DNA from: Enterobacter cloacae complex sp. R_G8
GTDB lineage: Bacteria; Pseudomonadota; Gammaproteobacteria; Enterobacterales; Enterobacteriaceae
DNA: 64,000 nucleotides
NCBI RefSeq assembly: GCF_024599795.1
Contig: NZ_CP102246.1
Span: 310,001 to 374,000 of the forward strand
Direction: 5' to 3'
In this document: positions 34,228 to 45,269 of the stretch, one piece after another
Layout of the letters: every line of letters begins with the position of its first letter
Position numbering within the stretch: position 1 is the stretch's first letter
The notes under the pieces: model-generated
What the model was told of the DNA's origin: nothing
The model's input: only the letters and a program-made list of their open reading frames with translations
Databases searched by the model: none
Translations under genes and position numbers: made by a program

Positions 34228-35327
34228 ATCTACTCACCGCCGTAACTGAGCTGATCAGTATTTTTTTATTCACAACCTGTTTTTTGTTCATTGCGCGTAA
34301 GGTGGCAAAAAGAATAGGGTTGGTGGATAAACCTAATTTTCGTAAACGTCATCAGGGACTTATTCCTCTGGTGGGAGGGATTTCTGTTTACGCTGGCATT
34401 TGTTTCACGTTTGGCATTGCGGATTATTATATTCCACACGCCGCCCTCTATCTTGCCTGTGCGGGTGTCCTGGTTCTCGTTGGGGCACTGGATGACCGAT
34501 TCGATATCGCGGTGAAGATCCGCGCCACCGTCCAGGCGGCGATTGGCGTGATTATGATGGTCGTTGGCGGACTTTACCTGAGAAGCCTCGGTTATGTGTT
34601 TGGCCCCTGGGAGTTAGTCCTGGGTCCATTTGGCTTCTTCCTGACGCTGTTTGCTGTCTGGGCTGCGATTAACGCTTTCAACATGGTGGACGGTATTGAC
34701 GGTCTGCTCGGCGGGTTGTCTTCGGTTTCCTTTGCCGCTATCGGCATCATTCTCTGGTTTGATGGTCAGTACAGTTTGTCAATGTGGTGCTTCGCCATGA
34801 TTGCCGCCATCCTGCCTTATATTCTCCTGAACCTCGGTGCGCTGGGGCGTCGCTATAAAGTCTTTATGGGTGATGCGGGCAGTACACTCATTGGTTTTAC
34901 GGTTATCTGGATTTTGCTGGAAACCACGCAGGGTAAAACTCATCCGATTAGCCCTGTGACGGCCTTGTGGATCATTGCCATCCCATTAATGGATATGGTG
35001 GCGATTATGTATCGCCGTCTGCGTAAAGGAATGAGTCCTTTCTCTCCCGACCGTCAGCATATTCATCATCTCATCATGCGCGCGGGCTTTACCTCTCGTC
35101 AGGCGTTTGTCCTGATTACCCTTGCCGCTGCTATTCTGGCCGCGATTGGCGTCGCTGCAGAATATGCGCATTTCATTCCAGAATGGGTAATGTTGGTATT
35201 ATTCTTGCTTGCGTTTTTCCTGTACGGCTACTGCATCAAGCGCGCATGGAAAGTGGCGCGATTCATTAAACGTCTTAAACGCAGGATGCGTCGTAACAAT
35301 GACAAAAACACAACATTAACTAAGTAA
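34224..35327 (+). CDS. wecA: undecaprenyl-phosphate GlcNAc-1-phosphate transferase WecA
   Basis: WecA transfers GlcNAc-1-phosphate from UDP-GlcNAc to undecaprenyl phosphate, making lipid I of enterobacterial common antigen (ECA) and the primer for many O antigens. It has 367 residues and about eleven membrane segments. Catalytic motifs are NAFNMVDGIDGLLGG (about residue 150), FMGDAGSTLIG (about 213) and the HIHH motif (about 279). The C-terminal tail is basic. The start is GTG, as in E. coli. First gene of the ECA operon; a small frame at 34180-34227 overlaps its start. Confidence 0.98.
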   Translation: MNLLTAVTELISIFLFTTCFLFIARKVAKRIGLVDKPNFRKRHQGLIPLVGGISVYAGICFTFGIADYYIPHAALYLACAGVLVLVGALDDRFDIAVKIRATVQAAIGVIMMVVGGLYLRSLGYVFGPWELVLGPFGFFLTLFAVWAAINAFNMVDGIDGLLGGLSSVSFAAIGIILWFDGQYSLSMWCFAMIAAILPYILLNLGALGRRYKVFMGDAGSTLIGFTVIWILLETTQGKTHPISPVTALWIIAIPLMDMVAIMYRRLRKGMSPFSPDRQHIHHLIMRAGFTSRQAFVLITLAAAILAAIGVAAEYAHFIPEWVMLVLFLLAFFLYGYCIKRAWKVARFIKRLKRRMRRNNDKNTTLTK

Positions 35328-35340
35328 AACCGGGACTATG

Positions 35341-36387
35341 ATGACTCAACCGTTGGCGGGAGCGAAATCAGTGGTAACTGAGAATGAACTGGATATTCGG
35401 GGTTTGTTTCGCGTGTTATGGGCAGGCAAACTTTGGATTGCGGGGATCGCGCTGGGGTTCGCACTGTTAGCGCTGGCCTACACCTTCTTTGCAAAACAAG
35501 AGTGGAGCGCCACGGCAATTACAGACAGACCAACGGTTAACATGCTTGGCGGGTTTTATTCCCAGCAGCAGTTCCTGCGTAACCTGGATATCAAGGCGAA
35601 TCTGGCGACGCCCGATCAGGTTTCCGTCATGGATGAGGCGTATAAAGAGTTTGTGATGCAACTGGCCTCCTGGGACACGCGTCGTGATTTCTGGAGCCAG
35701 ACGGACTATTACAAGCAACGCATGGTGGGCAACAGTAAAGCGGATGCTGCGTTTTTGGATGACCTGATAAACAACATTCAGTTTATGCCGGGAGATGCGC
35801 TGCGTAACGTTAATGATAGCGTCAAACTGATAGCGGAAACGGCACCGGATGCCAATAATCTGTTGCGTCAGTATGTGGCTTTTGCCAGCCAGCGTGCCGC
35901 AAGCCATCTTAATGAAGAGCTTAAAGGCGCCTGGGCGGCCCGTACCATCCAGATGAAAGCCCAGGTAAAACGTCAGGAAGAGGTGGCACAAGCCATTTTC
36001 TCTCGCCGCGTACACAATATTGAGCAGGCGCTGAAAATTGCAGAGCAGCACAATATTTCCCGCAGCGAAACGGATGTCCCGGCGGATGAACTGCCTGATT
36101 CTGAAATGTTCCTGCTTGGTCGTCCCATGCTGCAGGCACGTCTGGAAAACCTTCAGGCCGTTGGCCCTGATTTTGACCTCGACTACGATCAAAACCGCGC
36201 CATGCTCAACACCCTGAATGTCGGTCCAACGCTGGACCCGCGTTTTCAGACCTATCGTTATTTGCGAACGCCTGAAGAACCTGTAAAACGCGATAGTCCG
36301 CGTCGTGCATTCCTGATGATCATGTGGGGGATTGTAGGCGCACTGACGGGCGCTGGCGTGGCGTTAATACGTCGTCGCACAAATTAA
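35341..36387 (+). CDS. wzzE: ECA polysaccharide chain-length regulator WzzE
   Basis: WzzE sets the number of repeat units in ECA chains made by WzyE. It has 348 residues. An N-terminal membrane segment (about residues 30-55, LWIAGIALGFALLALAYTFF) is followed by a large periplasmic coiled-coil domain (about 60-320) and a second membrane segment at the C-terminus (RRAFLMIMWGIVGALTGAGVAL) with the proline/glycine features of the Wzz family. Two ATGs are adjacent (35338, 35341); the second is better spaced from GGGA and matches E. coli. Confidence 0.97.
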   Translation: MTQPLAGAKSVVTENELDIRGLFRVLWAGKLWIAGIALGFALLALAYTFFAKQEWSATAITDRPTVNMLGGFYSQQQFLRNLDIKANLATPDQVSVMDEAYKEFVMQLASWDTRRDFWSQTDYYKQRMVGNSKADAAFLDDLINNIQFMPGDALRNVNDSVKLIAETAPDANNLLRQYVAFASQRAASHLNEELKGAWAARTIQMKAQVKRQEEVAQAIFSRRVHNIEQALKIAEQHNISRSETDVPADELPDSEMFLLGRPMLQARLENLQAVGPDFDLDYDQNRAMLNTLNVGPTLDPRFQTYRYLRTPEEPVKRDSPRRAFLMIMWGIVGALTGAGVALIRRRTN

Positions 36388-36443
36388 GAACGCCGTCTAC
36401 GATGAAGGCTACGGCCTTCATCGCCTAATCGAAGAGAATCGAT

Positions 36444-37574
36444 GTGAAAGTACTTACCGTATTTGGCACCAGGCCGGAGGCCATCAAGATGGCCCCTCTG
36501 GTGCATGCGCTGGCCAGCGATCCTGATATTGAAGCGAAAGTGTGCGTGACTGCGCAACACCGGGAGATGCTTGATCAGGTCTTAACGCTCTTTTCCATCG
36601 TCCCGGATTACGACCTCAATATTATGAAGCCGGGGCAGGGATTAACGGAGATAACCTGCCGTATTCTGCAAGAGCTTAAGCCCATTCTGGAATCCTTTAA
36701 GCCTGATGTCGTGCTGGTGCATGGCGACACCACCACCACCGTGGCAACCAGTCTGGCGGCGTTTTATCAACGTATTCCTGTCGGCCACGTTGAAGCGGGC
36801 CTGCGTACCGGCAACCTTTACTCGCCGTGGCCGGAAGAAGCTAACCGTACGCTCACCGGGCATCTGGCGATGTACCACTTTGCACCCACCGAAAATTCGC
36901 GCCAGAACCTGCTGCGTGAAAATATCGCTGACAAAAAAATCTTTGTGACAGGCAATACGGTTATCGATGCCCTGATTTGGGTACGTGACCGCGTACTGTC
37001 AAATGACGATCTCCAGCGTGAACTCGCTGCGCGCTATCCGTTTTTGAACAACGGTAAAAAAACCATTCTGGTCACCGGTCACCGTCGTGAGAGCTTTGGC
37101 CGGGGTTTCGAGCAAATCTGTCATGCGCTGGCTGAAATCGCTGCGCAAAATGAAGACGTGCAGATTGTCTATCCGGTGCATCTCAACCCTAACGTCAGCG
37201 AGCCGGTCAACCGCATACTGGGGCATGTTGAAAATGTCCTTCTGATTGAGCCGCAGGATTACATGCCGTTTGTCTGGCTGATGAACCATGCCTGGCTGAT
37301 CCTCACCGATTCAGGTGGTATTCAGGAAGAGGCGCCTTCCCTTGGCAAGCCGGTGCTGGTGATGCGTGAAACCACCGAGCGTCCGGAAGCGGTAAAAGCG
37401 GGCACGGTGCGTCTGGTCGGCACGGATAAGCAGCGCATCGTCGATGAAGTGACGCGTCTGTTGCACGACGAAGAAGCGTATCAGGCGATGAGCCGGGCCC
37501 ATAACCCGTACGGTGATGGGCTGGCTTGTGGCCGTATTTTGCATGCACTTAAACACAATCGGGTATCGCTATGA
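36444..37574 (+). CDS. wecB: UDP-N-acetylglucosamine 2-epimerase (non-hydrolysing)
   Basis: WecB makes UDP-ManNAc from UDP-GlcNAc for ECA. The 376 residues match E. coli. GTRPEAIKM is at the N-terminus (about residues 8-16), [10 protein letters not shown] and TGHRRESFG are active-site regions, and [29 protein letters not shown] is the UDP-binding segment (about 288-316). The start is GTG. A GAAGAGAA ribosome binding site precedes it. It overlaps wecC by 4 bases. Confidence 0.97.
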   Translation: MKVLTVFGTRPEAIKMAPLVHALASDPDIEAKVCVTAQHREMLDQVLTLFSIVPDYDLNIMKPGQGLTEITCRILQELKPILESFKPDVVLVHGDTTTTVATSLAAFYQRIPVGHVEAGLRTGNLYSPWPEEANRTLTGHLAMYHFAPTENSRQNLLRENIADKKIFVTGNTVIDALIWVRDRVLSNDDLQRELAARYPFLNNGKKTILVTGHRRESFGRGFEQICHALAEIAAQNEDVQIVYPVHLNPNVSEPVNRILGHVENVLLIEPQDYMPFVWLMNHAWLILTDSGGIQEEAPSLGKPVLVMRETTERPEAVKAGTVRLVGTDKQRIVDEVTRLLHDEEAYQAMSRAHNPYGDGLACGRILHALKHNRVSL

Positions 37575-38833
37575 GTTTTACTACCATCTCTGTCATTGGT
37601 CTTGGCTACATTGGCTTGCCTACTGCGGCAGCCTTTGCCTCCCGTCAAAAACAGGTTGTAGGCGTGGACATCAACGCGCGCGCGGTGGAAACCATTAACC
37701 GTGGCGAAATCCATATTGTGGAGCCCGATCTCGACCGCGTGGTCAAAGAGGCCGTTGATGGGGGATTCCTGCGCGCCAGTACCACGCCGGTTGAAGCCGA
37801 TGCTTATCTCATCGCTGTGCCGACGCCATTTAAAGGCGACCATGAGCCCGACATGGTCTACGTCGAGGCCGCTGCGAAATCTATTGCACCTGTGCTGAAG
37901 AAAGGGGCGCTGGTGATCCTGGAGTCCACGTCTCCGGTTGGAGCAACCGAGCAGATGGCACAATGGCTGGCAGAAGCCCGGCCTGATTTAAGCTTCCCGC
38001 AGCAGGCGGGAGAACAGGCCGATATCAATATCGCCTATTGTCCGGAGCGCGTGCTGCCGGGGCAGGTCATGGTCGAACTGATTAAAAACGACCGCGTGAT
38101 TGGCGGTATGACGCCTGTTTGTTCCGCTCGTGCCAGCGCGCTGTACAAGATTTTCCTCGAAGGCGAATGCGTGGTGACCAACTCCCGTACCGCCGAAATG
38201 TGCAAACTGACGGAAAACAGTTTCCGCGACGTGAACATCGCTTTTGCCAATGAACTGTCGCTGATCTGCGCCGATCAGGGGATTAACGTCTGGGAGTTAA
38301 TCAGCCTGGCGAATCGCCATCCACGCGTTAACATTCTGCAGCCAGGCCCTGGCGTGGGCGGTCACTGTATCGCCGTCGACCCATGGTTTATCGTGGCGCA
38401 AAATCCGGATCAGGCTCGTCTGATCCGCACCGCGCGTGAAGTCAACGACAGCAAGCCACACTGGGTCCTGAACCAGGTTAAAACCACGGTAGCAGATTGT
38501 CTGTCTGAGAGCGGCAAACGGGCCAGCGAATTGAAAATTGCCTGCTTTGGCCTGGCGTTCAAACCCAACATCGACGATCTGCGCGAAAGCCCGGCAATGG
38601 AAATTGCTGAGATGATTGCCCAATGGCACACGGGCGAAACGCTGGTGGTCGAGCCGAATATTCATGAACTGCCGGCAAAACTGGCGGGGCACTGCACGCT
38701 TACCGCGCTGGATGACGCGCTGACCACGGCGGACGTACTGGTGCTGCTGGTGGATCATAAAGAGTTTAAAGCGACTCCCGCTCATGCCGTTCAGCAGCGT
38801 TACGTTGTTGATACCAAAGGTGTCTGGCGTTGA
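37571..38833 (+). CDS. wecC: UDP-N-acetyl-D-mannosamine dehydrogenase
   Basis: WecC oxidises UDP-ManNAc to UDP-ManNAcA, the second sugar donor for ECA, with two NAD+. It has 420 residues. The Rossmann motif [14 protein letters not shown] is at about residues 10-23, the active-site cysteine sits in the domain with CIAVDPWF ([13 protein letters not shown], about 260-272), and the C-terminal UDP-binding domain carries [17 protein letters not shown]. In E. coli it is followed by rffG and rffH. Here its stop overlaps the wecD start directly. Confidence 0.97.
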   Translation: MSFTTISVIGLGYIGLPTAAAFASRQKQVVGVDINARAVETINRGEIHIVEPDLDRVVKEAVDGGFLRASTTPVEADAYLIAVPTPFKGDHEPDMVYVEAAAKSIAPVLKKGALVILESTSPVGATEQMAQWLAEARPDLSFPQQAGEQADINIAYCPERVLPGQVMVELIKNDRVIGGMTPVCSARASALYKIFLEGECVVTNSRTAEMCKLTENSFRDVNIAFANELSLICADQGINVWELISLANRHPRVNILQPGPGVGGHCIAVDPWFIVAQNPDQARLIRTAREVNDSKPHWVLNQVKTTVADCLSESGKRASELKIACFGLAFKPNIDDLRESPAMEIAEMIAQWHTGETLVVEPNIHELPAKLAGHCTLTALDDALTTADVLVLLVDHKEFKATPAHAVQQRYVVDTKGVWR

Positions 38834-39507
38834 TCAACCTGAACGGGACGCTTGAGTCCCTTGAGTGGGAGAGCCAGTTTTTTGGCCTGCCTTCAGCCAT
38901 TCTGCGCCTGCGCGAAACGGCACCGGCACTGACTGACGCCGACTTTCGCGTCTGGCAGCGGGTACAGGCGAAGATCCCGGCGGAGCGTGCTGATCTGCTG
39001 GATGCGCTTCAGCAACACGGATTTCAGCTGGTGGAAGGTGAAGTTGATCTTGCCATTACGCTAACCCGGCATGAGGCGCCAGGCGCGGAGATCGCAACTG
39101 AGCAGGATATCCCGGTACTGCGCGAAATGGCGGCGCAGGCGTTTGCCCGCAGCCGCTTTCGTGCCCCCTGGTATGCTCCTGAAGACAGCGGACGTTTCTA
39201 TGCCCAGTGGATTGAAAATGCGGTAAAGGGGACGTTTGATCATGTTTGTCTGGTGTTCCGCGCGGCGGACGGCCCGATCCAGGGCTTTGTTTCGCTTCGC
39301 AAGCTCAACGAGCGCGAGGCGCGTATCGGCTTATTAGCCGGGCGGGGTATGGGCGAGAAACTCATGCAGGCGGCGCTACACTGGGCGCAGCAGCAACAGG
39401 TCTCGACGCTGCGGGTGGCGACCCAGATGGGCAACACCGCTGCGCTTAAACGTTATATTGCGAGTGGTGCTAACATCGACGCCACCGCCTACTGGTTATA
39501 CAGGTGA
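38830..39507 (+). CDS. wecD: dTDP-4-amino-4,6-dideoxygalactose acyltransferase WecD
   Basis: WecD acetylates dTDP-fucosamine to dTDP-Fuc4NAc, the third ECA sugar donor, using acetyl-CoA. It has 225 residues. The GNAT domain is in the C-terminal half (about 90-225), with the acetyl-CoA loop [16 protein letters not shown] and the [22 protein letters not shown] tail. It begins with TTG overlapping the wecC stop (TTGA), so it is translationally coupled. The N-terminal 70 residues are the most diverged part of the ECA operon relative to E. coli. Confidence 0.95.
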   Translation: MINLNGTLESLEWESQFFGLPSAILRLRETAPALTDADFRVWQRVQAKIPAERADLLDALQQHGFQLVEGEVDLAITLTRHEAPGAEIATEQDIPVLREMAAQAFARSRFRAPWYAPEDSGRFYAQWIENAVKGTFDHVCLVFRAADGPIQGFVSLRKLNEREARIGLLAGRGMGEKLMQAALHWAQQQQVSTLRVATQMGNTAALKRYIASGANIDATAYWLYR

Positions 39508-39511
39508 CAAG

Positions 39512-40642
39512 ATGATTCCATTTAACGCACCACCCGTCGTGGGAACCGAACTCGACTATATGCAGTCTGCTATGGGCAGCGGCAAACTCTGCGGTGATGG
39601 TGGGTTTACCCGTCGCTGCCAGCAGTGGATGGAACAGCGTTTTCACAGCGCTAAAGTGCTGCTGACCCCTTCCTGTACGGCATCGCTGGAAATGGCTGCG
39701 CTGCTGCTGGATATTCAGCCCGGTGATGAAGTGATTATGCCGAGCTACACCTTCGTCTCCACGGCGAACGCGTTTGTGTTACGCGGGGCGAAAATCGTCT
39801 TTGTGGATATTCGCCCGGACACCATGAATATCGATGAAACGCTGATTGAAGCGGCGATCACTGATAAAACGCGGGCGATTGTTCCGGTCCATTACGCGGG
39901 CGTGGCCTGTGAAATGGACACCATTATGGCGATCGCGAAAAAGCATAACCTGTTTGTGGTGGAAGATGCCGCTCAGGGCGTGATGTCTACCTACAAAGGA
40001 CGCGCGCTCGGCACCATCGGCCATATCGGCTGCTTTAGCTTCCACGAAACCAAAAACTACACCGCAGGTGGTGAAGGCGGCGCGACGCTGATCAACGACC
40101 GCGCGCTGGTTGAGCGTGCGGAAGTGATCCGCGAAAAAGGCACCAACCGCAGCCAGTTCTTCCGTGGCCAGGTTGATAAGTACACCTGGCGCGATATCGG
40201 CTCAAGCTATCTGATGGCGGATCTGCAGGCGGCGTACCTGTGGGCACAGCTGGAAGCGGCAGAGCGCATTAACCTGCAGCGTCTGTCCCTGTGGCAAACC
40301 TATTACGACGCGCTGGCACCGCTGGCAAAAGCCGGGCGTATTGCGCTGCCGACCATTCCGGCAGACTGCGTCCACAATGCCCATATGTTCTACATCAAAT
40401 TGCGCGATAACGACGATCGCAGCAAGCTGATTGCCTGGCTGAAAGAGGCGGAGATTATGGCGGTGTTCCACTACATTCCGCTGCACTCCAGCCCGGCCGG
40501 TGAAGCGTTCGGGACATTCGCGGGTGAAGACCGTTACACCACGAAAGAAAGTGAGCGTTTGCTTCGCTTGCCACTGTTCTACAACCTCGCGCCAGTTAAT
40601 CAGCGCACGGTGATTAATACCCTTCTGAGCTATTTCGGCTGA
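39512..40642 (+). CDS. wecE: dTDP-4-amino-4,6-dideoxygalactose transaminase WecE
   Basis: WecE aminates dTDP-4-keto-6-deoxyglucose using PLP and glutamate, making dTDP-fucosamine. The 376 residues from ATG 39512 (MIPFNAPPVVG) match E. coli. The frame is open 18 codons upstream, inside wecD, and is ignored. The PLP lysine is in SFHETKNYTAGGEGG (about residue 180), and VVEDAAQG is the PLP-phosphate region. It sits 4 bases after wecD. Its substrate would be supplied by RmlA/RmlB-type enzymes, which are not encoded in this operon. Confidence 0.98.
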   Translation: MIPFNAPPVVGTELDYMQSAMGSGKLCGDGGFTRRCQQWMEQRFHSAKVLLTPSCTASLEMAALLLDIQPGDEVIMPSYTFVSTANAFVLRGAKIVFVDIRPDTMNIDETLIEAAITDKTRAIVPVHYAGVACEMDTIMAIAKKHNLFVVEDAAQGVMSTYKGRALGTIGHIGCFSFHETKNYTAGGEGGATLINDRALVERAEVIREKGTNRSQFFRGQVDKYTWRDIGSSYLMADLQAAYLWAQLEAAERINLQRLSLWQTYYDALAPLAKAGRIALPTIPADCVHNAHMFYIKLRDNDDRSKLIAWLKEAEIMAVFHYIPLHSSPAGEAFGTFAGEDRYTTKESERLLRLPLFYNLAPVNQRTVINTLLSYFG

Positions 40643-40643
40643 T

Positions 40644-41894
40644 ATGTCTCTGGCAAAAGCATCGGTGTGGACCGCCGCGTCCACACTTGTCAAAATTGGC
40701 GCCGGGCTGCTGGTCGTCAAGCTGTTAGCCGTCTCATTCGGCCCTTCAGGAGTGGGTCTGGCGGGCAATTTCCGCCAGCTTGTCACCGTCCTTGGGGTAT
40801 TGGCCGGGGCCGGGATCTTTAACGGCGTCACGAAATACGTTGCACAGCATCAGGACGACGCGGCGCAGCTGCGCAAAGTTGTCGGCACATCGTCGGCGAT
40901 GGTGTTAGGTTTCTCGACTCTGCTGGCCGCGGTGTTTCTGCTGGCGGCGGCCCCCATTAGCCAGGGGCTGTTTGGACACACGCATTATGAAGGGCTGGTG
41001 CGTCTGATCGCTCTGGTTCAGATGGGGATCGCGTGGGCTAACCTGCTGCTGGCGCTGATGAAAGGGTTTCGTGATGCTGCCGGGAACGCGCTTGCGCTGA
41101 TCCTGGGCAGCGTCATTGGTGTTATCGCCTATTACTTTTGCTATCGTCTGGGCGGGTATGAAGGTGCGCTGCTGGGTCTGGCGCTGGTACCTGCGTTAGT
41201 GGTCGTTCCGGCGCCGTTTATGCTGATGCGTCGGGGTGTTATCCCTTTAAGCTACCTGAAACCGCAATGGGACAAAGTCCTGGCGGGCCAGCTTGGCAAA
41301 TTTACGCTGATGGCGCTCATTACCTCTGTGACGCTGCCGGTGGCCTACGTGATGATGCGAAACCAGCTGGCGGCGCATTACAGCTGGGATGAGGTGGGGA
41401 TTTGGCAGGGTGTCAGCAGCATTTCTGACGCCTACCTCCAATTTATAACGGCTTCCTTTAGCGTCTGGTTGCTGCCAACCTTATCGCGTCTGAGCTCCCG
41501 ACAGGATATTACCCGCGAGATTGCCCGTTCGCTACGTTTTGTGCTTCCCGCCGTGGCGGCGGCCAGTTTTACCGTGTGGTTATTGCGTGATGTCGCCATC
41601 TGGCTGCTCTTTTCGGCGAAATTCATCGCCATGCGCGATCTGTTTGCCTGGCAACTGGTGGGGGATGTGCTGAAAGTAGGCGCTTACGTTTTCGGGTATC
41701 TGGTGATTGCGAAAGCCTCGCTGCGTTTGTATATCCTGGCGGAGATCAGCCAGTTTACGCTCCTGACGGCGTTCTCACACTGGCTGATCCCGGCACACGG
41801 TGCGCTGGGGGCGGCTCAGGCCTATATGGCAACCTATATCGTTTATTTCGCTGCCTGTTGCGGCGTATTTTTACTTTGGCGTAAACGCGCATGA
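40644..41894 (+). CDS. wzxE: ECA lipid III flippase WzxE
   Basis: WzxE flips the undecaprenyl-linked ECA trisaccharide to the periplasmic face of the inner membrane. It has 416 residues and twelve predicted membrane segments of the MOP/Wzx exporter superfamily, beginning with [23 protein letters not shown]. The ATG is 1 base after the wecE stop, and the 3' end overlaps wecF by 4 bases. Confidence 0.97.
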   Translation: MSLAKASVWTAASTLVKIGAGLLVVKLLAVSFGPSGVGLAGNFRQLVTVLGVLAGAGIFNGVTKYVAQHQDDAAQLRKVVGTSSAMVLGFSTLLAAVFLLAAAPISQGLFGHTHYEGLVRLIALVQMGIAWANLLLALMKGFRDAAGNALALILGSVIGVIAYYFCYRLGGYEGALLGLALVPALVVVPAPFMLMRRGVIPLSYLKPQWDKVLAGQLGKFTLMALITSVTLPVAYVMMRNQLAAHYSWDEVGIWQGVSSISDAYLQFITASFSVWLLPTLSRLSSRQDITREIARSLRFVLPAVAAASFTVWLLRDVAIWLLFSAKFIAMRDLFAWQLVGDVLKVGAYVFGYLVIAKASLRLYILAEISQFTLLTAFSHWLIPAHGALGAAQAYMATYIVYFAACCGVFLLWRKRA

Positions 41895-42970
41895 CTGCAC
41901 TGATTCACATACTGGGATCGGATATCCCACACCATAACCAGACCGTTTTGCGGTTCTTCAATGATGAGCTGGCACCGGGGGATCCCGATGCGCGCGAGTT
42001 TATGGTTGCAGGCCAGGATAAGGGTCTGAGCGAGGCGTGCCCGGCGCTAACTCTCACTTTCTGGCCGGATAAAGCCGCACTGGCGAAGGCGGTTGTCGCC
42101 AAAGCGAAGGCGGATCGTGAGCAGCGCTTCTTCTTCCATGGACAATTTAATACCGGTCTGTGGCTGGCTCTTTTGAGCGGCGGGATTAAACCTTCCCAGT
42201 GCAGCTGGCATATCTGGGGAGCCGATCTCTATGAAGTCTCCCGCGGCTGGAAATTCCGACTGTTCTACCCGCTACGGCGTATGGCGCAGGGCCGCGTTGG
42301 CCGTGTATTTGCCACTCGTGGCGATCTCAATTACTTTGCGAAACAACACCCCAACGTTCGCGGTGAGCTGCTCTATTTCCCGACACGCATGAACCCGGCG
42401 TTGAATAACATGGCAAACGATACGCCGCGTGAGGGCAAACTGACGATTCTGGTAGGCAACTCCGGCGATCGCAGCAACGAGCATATTGCTGCGCTGAAGG
42501 CGGTACATCAGCAGTTTGGCGACACGGTGAATGTCGTTGTGCCGATGGGCTATCCGGCCAATAATGATGCTTATATCACTGACGTTCGTCAGCAGGCTCT
42601 GTCGCTGTTTAGCCCGGAGAATGTGAATATCCTGTGCGATAAGCTGGAATTTGATGACTATCTGGCGCTGCTTCGTCAGTGCGATCTCGGCTATTTCATC
42701 TTTGCCCGCCAGCAGGGGATTGGTACGCTGTGTCTGCTGATTCAGGCTGGCGTTCCGTGTGTGCTTAATCGCGATAACCCCTTCTGGCAGGATATGGCTG
42801 AGCAACACATTCCGGTGCTGTTCACCACGGATACCCTGAATGTGGAGGTGGTACGCGAAGCCCAGCGTCAGCTGGCGCTGGTGGATAAAAGTACCATCGA
42901 TTTCTTTAGCCCGAACTACCTTACGCCGTGGCACCGTGCGCTGCGTATCGCTTCAGGAGACAACGCATGA
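41891..42970 (+). CDS. wecF: Fuc4NAc transferase WecF
   Basis: WecF adds 4-acetamido-4,6-dideoxygalactose to ECA lipid II, completing the trisaccharide. It has 359 residues, a GT56-family soluble or peripheral membrane protein with a GT-B type layout. Conserved parts include [12 protein letters not shown] (about residue 100), [13 protein letters not shown] (about 185) and [20 protein letters not shown] (about 275). It overlaps both neighbours by 4 bases. Confidence 0.97.
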   Translation: MTALIHILGSDIPHHNQTVLRFFNDELAPGDPDAREFMVAGQDKGLSEACPALTLTFWPDKAALAKAVVAKAKADREQRFFFHGQFNTGLWLALLSGGIKPSQCSWHIWGADLYEVSRGWKFRLFYPLRRMAQGRVGRVFATRGDLNYFAKQHPNVRGELLYFPTRMNPALNNMANDTPREGKLTILVGNSGDRSNEHIAALKAVHQQFGDTVNVVVPMGYPANNDAYITDVRQQALSLFSPENVNILCDKLEFDDYLALLRQCDLGYFIFARQQGIGTLCLLIQAGVPCVLNRDNPFWQDMAEQHIPVLFTTDTLNVEVVREAQRQLALVDKSTIDFFSPNYLTPWHRALRIASGDNA

Positions 42971-44319
42971 GCCAGTTGCAATTCAGCGGCTTGTTAGTGG
43001 TATGGCTTCTGAGCACCTTATTCATCGCCACACTGACCTGGTTTGAGTTCCGCCGCGTGCGTTTTAACTTTAACGTCTTCTTCTCGTTACTGTTTCTTCT
43101 GACCTTCTTCTTCGGATTTCCACTGACCAGCATTCTGGTTTTCCGTTTTGACGTGAGCGTTGCGCCGCCGGAGATCCTGCTCCAGGCGCTATTGTCGGCG
43201 ACCTGCTTTTATGCGGTGTACTACGTCACCTATAAAACGCGTCTGCGTGCGGTGAAAGCGAGTGCGCCGCGTCGTCCGCTTTTCACCATGAACCGGGTGG
43301 AGACCCATCTGACGTGGGTGATGCTGATGACCATCGCGCTGGTCAGCGTGGGGATCTTCTTCATGCATAACGGCTTTTTGCTGTTTAAGCTGCACTCCTA
43401 CAGCCAGATTTTTTCTGCCGAAGTTTCGGGCGTGGCGCTTAAGCGCTTCTTCTATTTCTTCATCCCGGCAATGCTGGTGATCTTTTTCCTGCGCCAGGAC
43501 AGTAAGGCCTGGCTCTTCTTCCTGGTGAGCACGGTCGCCTTTGGTTTCCTGACCTACATGATTGTGGGGGGGACGCGCGCCAACATTATTATCGCCTTTG
43601 CGATCTTCCTGTTTATCGGCATCATTCGCGGGTGGATCTCCCTGTGGATGCTGGCGGCAGCGGGCGTGTTTGGCATTGTGGGGATGTTCTGGCTGGCCCT
43701 GAAGCGCTACGGGTTGAACGTGGCCGGTGACGAAGCGTTTTACACCTTCCTGTATCTCACGCGCGATACCTTCTCGCCGTGGGAAAACCTCGCTTTACTG
43801 CTGCAAAACTACGACAAGATCGATTTTCAGGGGCTGGCGCCCATTGTGCGTGACTTCTATGTCTTTATCCCATCGTGGCTATGGCCTGATCGTCCAGGTG
43901 CCGTGCTCAATACGGCGAACTACTTTACCTGGGAAGTGCTGAACAACCATTCTGGTCTGGCTATCTCCCCCACGCTGATTGGTTCGCTGGTGGTGATGGG
44001 CGGAAGCTGGTTTATTCTGCCGGGCGCGGTGGTGGTAGGGCTGATTATCAAATGGTTTGACTGGCTCTACGTACTTGGCAATGAAGAGACTAACCGCTAC
44101 AAGGCCGCCATTTTGCACAGTTTCTGCTTTGGTGCCATTTTCAATATGATCGTTCTGGCGCGCGAGGGTCTGGATTCATTTGTCTCGCGTGTGGTTTTCT
44201 TCATGGTCGTTTTCGGCGTCTGTCTGCTGCTGGCCAAGCTGCTGTACTGGCTGTTTGACAGTGCAGGACTCGTGCATAAGCGCGAGCCACAGGGCAGCAG
44301 AACGCTATCGCAAGTCTGA
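42967..44319 (+). CDS. wzyE: ECA polymerase WzyE
   Basis: WzyE polymerises ECA repeat units at the periplasmic face. It has 450 residues from ATG 42967 (MSQLQFSGL) and about eleven membrane segments, with a long periplasmic loop holding [21 protein letters not shown] (about residues 297-320). The ATGA overlap with wecF decides the start; the frame extends 13 codons further into wecF without similarity. The sequence is highly conserved relative to E. coli. Confidence 0.97.
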   Translation: MSQLQFSGLLVVWLLSTLFIATLTWFEFRRVRFNFNVFFSLLFLLTFFFGFPLTSILVFRFDVSVAPPEILLQALLSATCFYAVYYVTYKTRLRAVKASAPRRPLFTMNRVETHLTWVMLMTIALVSVGIFFMHNGFLLFKLHSYSQIFSAEVSGVALKRFFYFFIPAMLVIFFLRQDSKAWLFFLVSTVAFGFLTYMIVGGTRANIIIAFAIFLFIGIIRGWISLWMLAAAGVFGIVGMFWLALKRYGLNVAGDEAFYTFLYLTRDTFSPWENLALLLQNYDKIDFQGLAPIVRDFYVFIPSWLWPDRPGAVLNTANYFTWEVLNNHSGLAISPTLIGSLVVMGGSWFILPGAVVVGLIIKWFDWLYVLGNEETNRYKAAILHSFCFGAIFNMIVLAREGLDSFVSRVVFFMVVFGVCLLLAKLLYWLFDSAGLVHKREPQGSRTLSQV

Positions 44320-44331
44320 GTAAGGATAGTC

Positions 44332-45072
44332 ATGACCGACACAACCTCTGCACCGCGCTACGCGCTTCGTGGCCTGCAGCTTATTGGCTGGCGCGATATG
44401 CAACACGCGCTGGATTTTCTCTTTGCTGGCGGCCAGATGAAATCCGGTACGCTGGTCGCCATCAATGCGGAAAAGATGCTGGCGGTAGAAGATAACGCGG
44501 AAGTCAGAAGCCTGATAGACGCCGCCGAGTTTAAATACGCGGACGGTATCAGCGTGGTGCGCTCCATCCGCAAAAAGTTTCCTGGCGCTAATGTTTCTCG
44601 CGTCGCGGGGGCCGATCTCTGGGAGCAGCTGATGGCACGGGCAGGAGCAGAAGGTACGCCAGTGTTTCTGATTGGCGGTAAGCCTGAGGTTCTGGCACAG
44701 ACCGAACAAAAGCTGCGACATCAGTGGAATGTTAATATTGTGGGCAGTCAGGACGGTTACTTTAAGCCGGAGGACCGGCAGGCGCTGTTTGACCGCGTGC
44801 GCGACAGCGGGGCGAAAATCGTCACCGTGGCGATGGGCTCACCGCGCCAGGAAATTCTGATGCGTGATTGTCGTCTGGTTTGCCCTGATGCCCTCTATAT
44901 GGGCGTCGGCGGGACCTATGACGTTTTCACTGGCCATGTAAAACGTGCGCCGAAGGTATGGCAAAATCTTGGACTGGAGTGGCTGTACCGCCTGCTGTCG
45001 CAGCCGACACGTATTAAACGCCAGCTCCGTCTGCTGCGTTATCTCGCCTGGCATTACACCGGGAAAATGTAA
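44332..45072 (+). CDS. wecG: UDP-ManNAcA transferase WecG
   Basis: WecG (RffM) adds ManNAcA to ECA lipid I, making lipid II. It has 246 residues, GT26 (WecG/TagA/CpsF) family. Signature parts are [14 protein letters not shown] (about residues 70-83), [19 protein letters not shown] and [18 protein letters not shown] (about 186-204), and the amphipathic C-terminus attaches it to the membrane. Last gene of the ECA operon, 12 bases after wzyE. Confidence 0.97.
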   Translation: MTDTTSAPRYALRGLQLIGWRDMQHALDFLFAGGQMKSGTLVAINAEKMLAVEDNAEVRSLIDAAEFKYADGISVVRSIRKKFPGANVSRVAGADLWEQLMARAGAEGTPVFLIGGKPEVLAQTEQKLRHQWNVNIVGSQDGYFKPEDRQALFDRVRDSGAKIVTVAMGSPRQEILMRDCRLVCPDALYMGVGGTYDVFTGHVKRAPKVWQNLGLEWLYRLLSQPTRIKRQLRLLRYLAWHYTGKM

Positions 45073-45244
45073 TCAAAATGTAGCGCGATATGCTATTCGC
45101 GCTGCAACTCCCCTGCAAAACTGCTGCGAATCTGTGCAATGCATTTATTTTTTTAATGCATCGTTTGCCATTTTGCAGAATTTAAGAAACCATTCGCACC
45201 GTATTTTAGTACCCCTAAAAAACAATACCCGGCATTAAGCCGGG

Positions 45245-45260
45245 AAACAGCAAACACAAC
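45245..45260 (+). promoter_or_regulatory. CA-rich translation enhancer and probable GcvB target in yifK leader
   Basis: AAACAGCAAACACAAC lies directly upstream of the GAGG ribosome binding site of yifK. ACA repeats at this place enhance yifK translation in Salmonella and are bound by the G/U-rich region of GcvB small RNA. The motif here has the same character. GcvB itself is not in this window. Confidence 0.65.
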
Positions 45261-45269
45261 CGAGGATCT

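Noticed and set aside
45090..45185. 31-codon frame between wecG and yifK
   Set aside because: No ribosome binding site, and the peptide covers inverted repeats; more likely an untranslated leader.
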